DNA of 7,150 nt from an uncultured Clostridia bacterium (GCA_937874755.1 CALNBC010000058.1:1-7150); one strand, 5' to 3'. Positions 1 through 6,414 are shown, counted from the first letter of the stretch. The notes: generated by a model from the sequence alone, not told the origin. Made by a program: numbers and translations.

Positions 1-15
1 GAGAGTCGGTCAAAA

Positions 16-35
16 ATTTACTTGTTTTCGTAAAT
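16..35 (-). terminator. Weak AT-rich hairpin downstream of the GntR gene
   Basis: Read on the minus strand, ATTTAC and GTAAAT form a perfect 6-bp stem around an 8-base loop, and the second arm runs straight into a T tract (positions 16 down to 12). It lies about 55 bases past the GntR stop codon, where a Rho-independent terminator could sit. The stem has only one G-C pair, so it would be weak. I see no better terminator in positions 1-90. Confidence 0.25.
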
Positions 36-90
36 CCCTAAGTTGAACTCCCTTGCGCCGGGCTTTTTGTGTTGCGTGGGGCAGTTTATA

Positions 91-870
91 TTATGAACCG
101 CCATTACCCTTTTTGCCGAATGTGAGCCTGAGCTGGTTTGCGGGGAATACAAAGCGGTTGAAAAGATACGGCTTGTCGTTTGCATCGAAGGCGAGCTCAT
201 CTGTAATCAGCACAGGCGAGTAGGCGGGGAGCATCAGCTCCTGTGATTCGACTGAGTTTGCGGCGCCCGCTTCCAACCACTCCTCTAGGCGCGAAGGGGC
301 AAGCCCGAACTTGTCGCGCAGCTGGTAGGTAAGCCTGCCCGTCGGCAGGTCGTTCAGGTCGACACCTTTGCCGTATTCGACGGGCAAATAGTTGTATTGG
401 TATATGCTGGGCACGCTCGAGCTGCGCTGGCGGAACCGCTGGCGCTCGAGGGTGAACATGACCGTTCCCGCATCCGTCCCAAAGAGCGAAGTAATAAACT
501 CTGGGGCTTTTTCAAACCTAGCCTTCGTGACCACCGAATACGCGGTGGGAAGAAGCTCGTCTAGCTTGTCGCGTATGCGAAGGGTCTCGAATGCCATGGC
601 GGTGCGCGGCGGTGAGACGTAAGTTCCCTTGCCCTGCACCCTATACAAAAGCCCCTCGCCCACAAGCTGGAGTATCACCGAGCGTATGGTGCTTCGGCTG
701 ACGTTGAACATCTCGCAGCAATCGCGCTCTGAAGGAATCCGATAGTTCTCCTTCCATTCGCCGCTCATTATCTTTTTCCGGAATATTTCGTCTATCTGAC
801 TGTGGAGAGTGACGCCTTCGGAGGGGGAGACAGGATACTGATTTTCGTCCGATTGATTGCCGTTGTACAT
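91..870 (-). CDS. GntR-family transcriptional regulator, HutC/UTRA type
   Basis: A predicted cytoplasmic DNA-binding repressor or activator of 259 residues, a normal length for the HutC subfamily. Residues about 20-85 are a GntR winged helix-turn-helix: a leading helix (LHSQIDEIFRKKI), then the typical IPSER..CEMFNVSRSTIR turn (45-63) and a wing ending QGKGTYV (79-85). Residues about 90-250 match a UTRA effector-binding domain (the ERQRF strand, YNYLPVEYG, then a strand ending FVFPANQ). UTRA domains usually bind a small metabolite such as a sugar phosphate or amino-acid derivative; the ligand cannot be read here. An in-frame ATG exists at 924, but ATG 870 is preferred because AAGGAAAG (877-884) lies six bases before it and the 18 extra residues look unlike the family. 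It lies downstream of the BirA-fold gene on the same strand, separated by 330 bases, so it probably has its own promoter. Whether it controls the divergent surface operon is inference. Confidence 0.93.
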   Translation of the reverse strand: MYNGNQSDENQYPVSPSEGVTLHSQIDEIFRKKIMSGEWKENYRIPSERDCCEMFNVSRSTIRSVILQLVGEGLLYRVQGKGTYVSPPRTAMAFETLRIRDKLDELLPTAYSVVTKARFEKAPEFITSLFGTDAGTVMFTLERQRFRQRSSSVPSIYQYNYLPVEYGKGVDLNDLPTGRLTYQLRDKFGLAPSRLEEWLEAGAANSVESQELMLPAYSPVLITDELAFDANDKPYLFNRFVFPANQLRLTFGKKGNGGS

Positions 871-910
871 TGTGTGCTTTCCTTTATAGTGCAAATATTC
901 AGTACGCAAA

Positions 911-925
911 TAACATGATAACATG
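911..925. repeat. TAACATG direct repeat upstream of the GntR gene
   Basis: TAACATG occurs twice, at 911-917 and 919-925, with a period of 8. The same bases contain CATG arms around ATAA. It lies 41-55 bases upstream of the GntR start, a plausible place for an autoregulatory operator. It does not match a GntR operator consensus I know, so function is unproven. Confidence 0.3.
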
Positions 926-1092
926 CCCTCAAATAAAATGAAACTGCCATTTGCCGTGGACGAGAGTTTTTCGGTAAAATTATGTCAATTCGGCGCGCAC
1001 AACGCGCTAGAAAAAATAAGCGAAAAAATATACCCTATATAATCAGAATAAGGAAATAAGAGTACGTTATTACCAATATGTGCATTTACAAA

Positions 1093-1125
1093 CCGCTTTT
1101 CGTGTCCGTTCGACAAACTAAGCGG
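1093..1125 (-). terminator. Split hairpin downstream of the BirA-fold gene
   Basis: The outer arms CCGCTT (1093-1098) and AAGCGG (1120-1125) are perfectly complementary. Inside them, TGTC (1103-1106) pairs with GACA (1112-1115) around a 5-base loop, leaving a 4x4 internal loop. On the minus strand the stem is followed by TTTG, a short T run, about 75 bases past the BirA-fold stop codon. It could terminate that transcript or be a structured leader of the GntR mRNA. The T tract is poor. Confidence 0.3.
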
Positions 1126-1200
1126 CATTAGCAGCGTGGACATCCTCAATCCGGTTATAATCCGAACTTTCTGTCCAAAATCAAGCTGTGCATGCGACGC

Positions 1201-1959
1201 TCAATAAAGTGTGTACTCCAGCGATGTATCGTTCAGGCGGTCGGGCGTACCGTCCTCGTGCAGCACCACCAGCGCGCCGCTGTCGTCCACGCCCATCACC
1301 CTTGCTGTGCGCCTTCTCCCTTCATAAATATAAGAAATATTCTTCTCCAGCACAGTCGAACGCTCGCGGTAAAAATCCATGTAGTCCACATTGTCGGGAT
1401 TGCGCGCAATCGCGAGTATTTCGCGCGCGATTTCACCGGCGAGCCTTCCAGGGGAAAGGTACGGCGCGTCAAGACTGGCGTATTTATCGCAAACCCCGCT
1501 TTGCCCTCCTTCGGTGTGAATGTTCGCGCAAACGCTGACGATGTTTGCGCGCTGTCCGTTCGCGTCAACAGACCAGTCTCTCACCGTTGCAACCTGACCA
1601 ATTTCTATGATTATCCCGCCCGGCCAAACGATGCAAGGCTTCCTTGGGGTGAGCCTTGAGATTGCCATCGCACAGGACGAGGCGGCAACCGCCATAATGT
1701 AAGGCGAGGCAAAAAGCTCACCCGGGGTCAGCAATAGCGCAAAGCTCATCGCGCCGTTGCCACAGGCACAGCCTTGAAGCTGCCCGGCGTTTGCGTGCGT
1801 TCTTTCAGGCGAAACGAATATAACCGGTTCACCCTCCCCGGCAAGCAGCGCGCTCTGGGCGGCTTCTTGCGCAGAGAGCGCGGGGCTAACCACCCGCGCC
1901 GGAATTCCGGGGCAGGCAGCTTCGATGTCTTCTCTTAATTTTTGCTCTGTATAAACCAT
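1201..1959 (-). CDS. BirA/lipoate-ligase-fold protein lacking the biotin-ligase catalytic motifs
   Basis: A 252-residue protein resembling a single-domain (group I, no N-terminal HTH) biotin protein ligase. Landmarks in order are an N-terminal helix with S-A-Q at 29-31 where the family has S-T-N; an SPERTHA strand followed by ANAG where ligases carry GRGR (56-59); the core strand SFALLLTP (72-79); V-WPGG (111-115) where ligases have KWPND; GQVATV (121-126) where the biotin-contacting lysine segment KxxGIL should be; and a C-terminal SH3-like part with YRERSTVLEKNI and DDSGALVV..DG. The fold is recognisable but every substrate-contact motif is altered, so biotinylation activity is unlikely; a binding or regulatory role is inference. 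ATG 1957-1959 is chosen because GGAG lies just upstream (spacing only 3). The longer GTG start at 2005-2007 adds 16 residues, has no clear ribosome site, but cannot be excluded. It is transcribed divergently from the surface operon. Confidence 0.72.
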   Translation of the reverse strand: MVYTEQKLREDIEAACPGIPARVVSPALSAQEAAQSALLAGEGEPVIFVSPERTHANAGQLQGCACGNGAMSFALLLTPGELFASPYIMAVAASSCAMAISRLTPRKPCIVWPGGIIIEIGQVATVRDWSVDANGQRANIVSVCANIHTEGGQSGVCDKYASLDAPYLSPGRLAGEIAREILAIARNPDNVDYMDFYRERSTVLEKNISYIYEGRRRTARVMGVDDSGALVVLHEDGTPDRLNDTSLEYTLY

Positions 1960-2115
1960 ATTCTCCAATCGCAGCGCTGTTTCGCGTTGCGCGGCATTCT
2001 CGAACACCAGGATTGCACAAATGCCCCGAAGCGCAGCTTAGCTCATGTAATTATACCACAAATGTCCGACTTAAATGAAAACCTGATTGAATAGCGGCGG
2101 TCAAAAGACAAAGTC

Positions 2116-2197
2116 TTCTAATGAATAATCCTACGCTGACCGTTAGAAAGGGTATAAATGTGAAATTATTCTAAAAACAAAGCAGGCTATTTTAGAA
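2116..2197. repeat. Array of four TTCTAA/TTAGAA sites in alternating orientation
   Basis: Exact hexamers are TTCTAA at 2116-2121, TTAGAA at 2143-2148, TTCTAA at 2169-2174 and TTAGAA at 2192-2197. Centre-to-centre steps are 27, 26 and 23 bases, with strict alternation of orientation. The outer pair extends to an 8-bp inverted repeat (TCTTCTAA 2114-2121 with TTAGAAGA 2192-2199), and the last two to TTCTAAAA/TTTTAGAA. This could be a multi-site operator or a set of alternative RNA stems in the leader. No specific binding protein can be named. Confidence 0.45.
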
Positions 2198-2201
2198 GAT
2201 T

Positions 2202-2228
2202 TTGAAAAAACGAAAATATTTTTAATGT
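2202..2228 (+). promoter_or_regulatory. Candidate promoter of the surface operon (weak)
   Basis: TTGAAA (2202-2207) is followed after 15 bases by TAATGT (2223-2228), an acceptable sigma-A-like pair apart from the short spacer. It sits just after the TTCTAA/TTAGAA array and about 97 bases before the start codon. A separate TATAAA (2153-2158) lacks a good -35 box. Both assignments are tentative. Confidence 0.2.
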
Positions 2229-2311
2229 GTGACCAATCTGTGACTGCAGGGTGGCTTAATGGAATCAATTAAGATGCGATAGCCAGAAGTGTTTATTAAC
2301 GCCACCAATCG

Positions 2312-2317
2312 GGAGGG
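2312..2317 (+). promoter_or_regulatory. Ribosome binding site that fixes the surface-protein start
   Basis: GGAGGG lies seven bases before GTG 2325. From that GTG the protein opens with MKTRR and a clean hydrophobic signal peptide. The upstream in-frame GTG at 2289 has no such site and would put 12 polar residues ahead of the signal peptide, so 2325 is the preferred start. Confidence 0.85.
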
Positions 2318-2324
2318 AACACCA

Positions 2325-5300
2325 GTGAAAACAAGGAGAATTTTAAGCCTGTTAATCGCAGCAGCAATGGTGCTTTCCATGCTGCCGCTTGGAGCGATTG
2401 CCACAGACGAGGGGGAGCAGCTTCCCGTCGCGGCAATTACTCCCGCAGACAGTAGCCCTAGCGACCCGACGGGTGGACTCCTTCCGGATGATTCTATTCA
2501 AATTCCGGAGGGCGAGCCCGAGGATGAAGGGATTGCTTCCGGCGTGATTGGCGCGCCCGGCGAAGGCGAACAGGCCGGCGAGGGCGAACAGCCCGGCGAG
2601 GGCGAACTCCCCGGCGAAGGCGAACAGGCCGGCGAGGGCGAACAGCCCGGCGAAGGTGAACAGCCCGAAGAGGGTGAAGAGGGTGAAGAAGACCCGGCGC
2701 CAGTGGACGTCACAACGCTTTTCGGCGAAGAACTCGCGCGCTATTTCGAAGAACTTGAAGCTAAAGAGGATATCGAAGGTCTGCAGGCGCTCGTCGGCGT
2801 TTTGACCGATGAGCAACTCCAGAGCCTCGTCGGTGTGGTTACCACCAGCCTTGCGATTGCAGAGCTGTTGAACCCTGCTCCGGCAGGTGAACCCATCATC
2901 GAATATTACCCCGCCTCCGGCACCAGGGTCGGACCTATCATCCATGGCAACGGAACCCAGCAGCTTCCAAAGGCGGCCGGGCGTATGGATATGGGCATAT
3001 CCGCCTTGGGAATGGGGTTGATGTCACTACCCGCATTCGTTCCCGCGCCTCAAGGCATGACGGTGGGCAAAACCGCAACACCTGTGGACTACTCCGGCGG
3101 CGGAATCAACGATCGCCAGTTCTTCAAGCTAGACCTAACCATACATTCCGATAGTCAGATAATCGTAACAAGCAAGCCCGCGGACATCATTCTGATTCTG
3201 GACGTCTCGGGGAGTATGGATGACGCACCACATCTTAGTGAATATACGGCTATTACCGGACAACCGAATCAGGACAAATCATATTACATTGATCTTAACC
3301 CCGACCCAAATGTGGAACAGTGGCAAGAGGTAACGCACGAGGATCATATTTTGGGACCAAGCCACTGGGGATATAACCATGGTTGGTGGTTTGGTTGGTA
3401 CTGCACTGAGGTAACTCCTGTAATTGGAGGAACTGGAACAAACGGACAGTACCAGTTTTACACCAGAACAGAACAGACAAAGATTGACGCTCTCAAAGAT
3501 GCCGTAAACAGCTTTCTCGCAAGCGTATACGCCCAGTCTCCGGACAGCAGGATTGCCATAATCTCGTACTCTAGCAATTCGAATATATTGACAGGTCAAT
3601 CGGCAAACGCAAGCGAACAGGCACTGGTGCCTATAAAAATCAGTGGCAGCTACAACGGAACTCTGACAAATATTATCAATGGATTGAGTGCAGCCGGCGG
3701 TACGATGGCGGATAAACCATTTGATGACGCAGCGACTATATTTCAATCATATACCAATGATTTAAGGAGCAGAGTTGTCATCCACTTTACGGACGGCGAC
3801 CCGGGCTCTAGAGGGTTTGACGGAGCAGATGGAACGCAAACTGCGGCGGACGTTATTCGCCGTGCAAAGATTCTGAAGAATGACCGAGGCGTTCCTACTG
3901 ATGTAACAAACGTCTTCTTTAGGGGAAATTCCGGTAACGACAGCTTCAACAAGAACAAAGGCTGTGGAGCCACGATATATACAATCGGCGTTTTCAGCAG
4001 TCCGACAGATAAAACCCATGAGTATATGTGGCGCACTTCCAGTAACGTAAAAGACAGTTCAGCTCCAGGCGGAGACTATCTGCCGGGCACCGGGGGAGGC
4101 TATTACCAAACTGCTGACAGCGCGGATTCACTCGAAAATATCTTCCAGCAAATCTCCCAAGAGATAGGCGAAGCGATAGAGAATGCGACCATTCGCGACT
4201 ACATCAATCCGAATTTTGAAATCTGCGATGCTTCAGGCAACGCGATTGACGTTACCACCCTACCTAAAGACATGGGCACGTATTGGATAAAGCAGGACGG
4301 AAACGGCATCTATGCCGAATGGACGGGTGTAAACATCGAGCCTGGCGTGGCAAACGATGTTCACAAAACACTTTACGTCAAACCCAAAGCGAACTTCATC
4401 GGCGGTAACAACCTGTTTACAAACACCGAGAATATCTCTGCGGTTTACAATGGTGCCGATATCCTTGCCTCCTTCCCCAAGCCGAAGGTCAACGTGCCGA
4501 TTAGGCTCGGAACAGGCGCCCATACAGACGACATCTACAAGGGCGACAGCATTACTGCTCACATGGTTGGCGTAGCCGAAGCAGACATGCTGAACGACAT
4601 CTTCGGGAGCAACGACTACTCCACGCTCGGCACAGTGAACCAAACTTGGGTAAGCAATCCCACCGGGGTTACGCCCGCAGCCGCCACTAACAACTATGGG
4701 TTCAATGTATCGGTGACCCCCACCGCCCCGCTTGGAACCAGCGTCGGCAACCCTGCAACCGTTACTATGGCAACCGGAACCTATACGGTGAATGTATACG
4801 GCGCAACGCTCACTGCCACAGGCTTCACCATACTCAAGGGCAAAACTGCGGATTTGAGCACTGCGGCAAAGACGCTGACTTGGACTCCGATATCTGGCAC
4901 CACGCCCCCGACGGACGGCATCACCTATGAAGTCTATTACGGCGGAAGCCCCGTTGCCAGTAACCCGCAGCTCACAGAAACCACAACCTTCACCGTTAAA
5001 GCCTATCGCAACGGATTGTTGCTAGACGATGCAGACTTTACGGTTAATGTCGTATGCCCGACCTTTGCGGGAGTGGAATACAACATACTCCTAGGTGAGA
5101 GCGTGGGCGAGAGGCATACCATAAATGGCACCACCCTTGGAATCGGCGTCAACTACTCCTCAACAGGCGGACTGCAATACGGCTCCGGCGAGCTGACCTA
5201 TGTGCCGGACACCTCTGCTTATGGCAGCCCTGTGGCGATCTATATTCCGACTGCAACAGGAACCTACATCGTTCCGGTAACCGTTTACTACGGCACTGTC

Positions 5301-6401
5301 AAGCTGGGTAGCGCAAACGTTACCATCAACGTCTCCGTTCCCACCTTCGAAGGAAGAACATTCCACCTGCTAAACGGCGAACAAGCTTTGGTGGATGGTT
5401 ACACCCAAAATAGCGATGGCTTCACCGCAACCTATCCTGCCGGATTCTCAGCGTACACGAATCCTGCAAACCTCCGCTTTGAGCCTGTCGCAGGTAACAC
5501 ACCTGTCTTATCGACAGACAGACCCGGACAGGACACGACAGTAAACTACGATGTTTACTACGGAACCACAAAGCTTAACACCGAGCCCGTTCCGGTCAAC
5601 TTCAAGGTTTACACCCCCACCTTCGAGGATAACACCTTTGGCCTGTTCTACGGCGAAATCGTACCGGACGGTTACTCCGGCATAGACACCATGCAGGAAG
5701 CCGTACCGATTACCGCTCCCGCCGCATGGCCGGTGGACAGGGCAGCCCGCTGGACTGCATACTTGGCAAAGATTACAGCCACAGCGCAAGCGGGGTTCGA
5801 GAACGCGCTGACCACCGTATACGCCCCCGGCGCGCCTGCTGCCCAATTCCCGGTCACCATGAAGTATGAGGACGGAACATTTGAACGGGAACTCACTGAA
5901 GGCAACGAGCCGACAATCACCATCAACGTAACGGCTGGCAGCATCACAATCACCAAGTCTGTGAGCGCAAACGGCAAGGGCACAGTCGATGCAGACCAGA
6001 CCTTCCTGTTCAAGATAACCAGAACAGACGGCCAAGGTACCGAGGTGTTCTACGAGTACATAACCGGGAGCAATACTAAGACCATCACCGGTCTAAAGAA
6101 GGGAACCTATACTGTAGCGGAGCAGACGGAATGGTCCTGGCGGTATAATCTGGTTGGCAACAATGACCAGTCGGTAACCCTTGGTCGAAATGGAACAGGC
6201 TCAACCTTCACCGAAACCGGCAGCACCAGCTTCACAAACAACAAGAAGCACGACTCCTGGCTGAGCGACGAAGCGGCTCCCGCGGTAAACAACTGTGGCA
6301 CGGTTCCCGCCCAAGGCGACCAGTCAAACACAACGGCGGACGCCATACTGCCCGGCAAGCAAAACTATCTGCCCGCGTTAGAGCCGGTGGAGGAAACCTA
6401 A
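2325..6401 (+). CDS. Large secreted von Willebrand A-domain adhesin with GEGEQ repeats and a CnaB/SpaA-like C-terminal domain
   Basis: A 1358-residue exported protein. Residues 1-26 are a Sec signal peptide (MKTRR, then a hydrophobic core, with likely cleavage after LGAIA). An acidic, Pro/Gly/Glu-rich stalk follows with GEGEQ repeats (79-114), then a probably helical stretch (about 127-185). Residues about 285-615 are a vWA domain with a full MIDAS: D293-S295-S297, T460 and D490 (FTDGD). Between DVSGSM and helix 1 is an insert of about 80 residues (300-381) rich in Trp, Tyr and His. About 616-725 resembles the beta-domain that follows vWA in Gram-positive adhesins. About 728-1203 holds some five degenerate beta repeats. 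About 1204-1310 is CnaB/SpaA-like, with K1211, E1266 and N1305/N1306 placed for an isopeptide bond. No LPXTG motif or C-terminal membrane segment is visible, so anchoring is unexplained. It heads the operon, with the SipW peptidase gene 14 bases downstream. An adhesion or filament role is inferred from domains and context. Confidence 0.93.
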   Translation: MKTRRILSLLIAAAMVLSMLPLGAIATDEGEQLPVAAITPADSSPSDPTGGLLPDDSIQIPEGEPEDEGIASGVIGAPGEGEQAGEGEQPGEGELPGEGEQAGEGEQPGEGEQPEEGEEGEEDPAPVDVTTLFGEELARYFEELEAKEDIEGLQALVGVLTDEQLQSLVGVVTTSLAIAELLNPAPAGEPIIEYYPASGTRVGPIIHGNGTQQLPKAAGRMDMGISALGMGLMSLPAFVPAPQGMTVGKTATPVDYSGGGINDRQFFKLDLTIHSDSQIIVTSKPADIILILDVSGSMDDAPHLSEYTAITGQPNQDKSYYIDLNPDPNVEQWQEVTHEDHILGPSHWGYNHGWWFGWYCTEVTPVIGGTGTNGQYQFYTRTEQTKIDALKDAVNSFLASVYAQSPDSRIAIISYSSNSNILTGQSANASEQALVPIKISGSYNGTLTNIINGLSAAGGTMADKPFDDAATIFQSYTNDLRSRVVIHFTDGDPGSRGFDGADGTQTAADVIRRAKILKNDRGVPTDVTNVFFRGNSGNDSFNKNKGCGATIYTIGVFSSPTDKTHEYMWRTSSNVKDSSAPGGDYLPGTGGGYYQTADSADSLENIFQQISQEIGEAIENATIRDYINPNFEICDASGNAIDVTTLPKDMGTYWIKQDGNGIYAEWTGVNIEPGVANDVHKTLYVKPKANFIGGNNLFTNTENISAVYNGADILASFPKPKVNVPIRLGTGAHTDDIYKGDSITAHMVGVAEADMLNDIFGSNDYSTLGTVNQTWVSNPTGVTPAAATNNYGFNVSVTPTAPLGTSVGNPATVTMATGTYTVNVYGATLTATGFTILKGKTADLSTAAKTLTWTPISGTTPPTDGITYEVYYGGSPVASNPQLTETTTFTVKAYRNGLLLDDADFTVNVVCPTFAGVEYNILLGESVGERHTINGTTLGIGVNYSSTGGLQYGSGELTYVPDTSAYGSPVAIYIPTATGTYIVPVTVYYGTVKLGSANVTINVSVPTFEGRTFHLLNGEQALVDGYTQNSDGFTATYPAGFSAYTNPANLRFEPVAGNTPVLSTDRPGQDTTVNYDVYYGTTKLNTEPVPVNFKVYTPTFEDNTFGLFYGEIVPDGYSGIDTMQEAVPITAPAAWPVDRAARWTAYLAKITATAQAGFENALTTVYAPGAPAAQFPVTMKYEDGTFERELTEGNEPTITINVTAGSITITKSVSANGKGTVDADQTFLFKITRTDGQGTEVFYEYITGSNTKTITGLKKGTYTVAEQTEWSWRYNLVGNNDQSVTLGRNGTGSTFTETGSTSFTNNKKHDSWLSDEAAPAVNNCGTVPAQGDQSNTTADAILPGKQNYLPALEPVEET
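2556..2666 (+). repeat. In-frame 18-bp tandem repeat (GEGEQ-A/P), with a 54-bp higher-order duplication
   Basis: Six units of 18 bases (2559-2666) encode GEGEQA, GEGEQP, GEGELP, GEGEQA, GEGEQP and GEGEQP, followed by degenerate GEE units. The 54-base block 2556-2609 is repeated at 2610-2663 with only four differences (gag/gaa, ggc/ggt, ctc/cag). The block therefore probably arose by a recent three-unit duplication. The product is a highly acidic, probably extended linker behind the signal peptide. Confidence 0.9.
4506..5933 (+). repeat. About five degenerate beta-rich protein repeats of 86-106 residues
   Basis: Protein-level repeats within the vWA protein, with approximate starts at residues 728, 826, 912, 1006 and 1098. 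Each opens with an aromatic/hydrophobic strand and a K/N/Y-G-D/K/E turn (IYKGDS, ILKGKT, ILLGES, LLNGEQ, LFYGEI). The last three open with PTF-x-x-x-x-(F/Y). Each later unit ends with a (V)YYG or KYEDG strand and a (V/I)NV strand. Their DNA is not obviously repeated, so the duplication is old. They look Ig-like or stalk-forming, but I cannot assign a named family. Confidence 0.55.
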
Positions 6402-6414
6402 GGAAAACAAACCT

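Larger units (their letters stand above)
871..1200. other. Intergenic region between the BirA-fold gene and the GntR gene
   Basis: This 330-base stretch has no convincing gene. Positions about 940-1090 are strongly AT-rich, as expected for a promoter region of the minus-strand GntR gene. On the minus strand a perfect TTGACA (+ strand 983-988) is present, but no acceptable -10 follows at 16-18 bases, so I do not call a promoter. It also holds a GCGCG-CACAA-CGCGC inverted repeat (993-1007), a TAACATG direct repeat (911-925) and a split hairpin (1093-1125). Confidence 0.5.
2008..2324. promoter_or_regulatory. Divergent intergenic control region
   Basis: About 317 bases without a gene lie between the minus-strand BirA-fold gene and the plus-strand surface operon. 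Positions about 2075-2235 are markedly AT-rich and must carry the promoter of the plus-strand operon, probably with a fairly long 5' leader. Repeated TTCTAA/TTAGAA sites, a TTCTAAAA/TTTTAGAA hairpin (2169-2197, 8-bp stem, 13-base loop) and a TGTGAC pair (2228-2233 and 2239-2244, period 11) suggest regulated expression. I recognise no known riboswitch class here. Confidence 0.55.

Noticed and set aside
18..200. 60-codon minus-strand open frame overlapping the 3' end of the GntR gene
   Set aside because: Low-complexity Ser/Thr-rich product, no ribosome site, and overlap in another frame with the UTRA domain coding sequence.
983..988. Minus-strand TTGACA as the -35 box of the GntR promoter
   Set aside because: No acceptable -10 hexamer follows at 16-18 bases, so it is noted but not called.
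1192..1659. 155-codon plus-strand open frame opposite the BirA-fold gene
   Set aside because: Arg/Ala/Val-rich composition typical of an antisense shadow; the minus-strand frame shows a recognisable fold.
2289..2324. Upstream GTG (2289) as the start of the vWA protein
   Set aside because: No ribosome site there, and it would add 12 polar residues before the signal peptide. GTG 2325 has GGAGGG at ideal spacing.
2556..2666. Regular repeats as a CRISPR array
   Set aside because: The 18-bp units are contiguous, without spacers, and are in frame inside a coding region.
2352..2945. Long minus-strand open frame with FAGLFALAG-type repeats opposite the start of the vWA gene
   Set aside because: It is the mirror of the GEGEQ repeat codons. 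The plus strand has the signal peptide, ribosome site and vWA domain.
5508..6035. 175-codon minus-strand open frame opposite the 3' part of the vWA gene
   Set aside because: No recognisable domain or ribosome site, and it lies wholly within a well-supported coding sequence.
6346..6360. ILPGKQ near the vWA C-terminus as a sortase LPXTG signal
   Set aside because: It is not LPXTG, and no hydrophobic segment or basic tail follows before the stop at 6399-6401.
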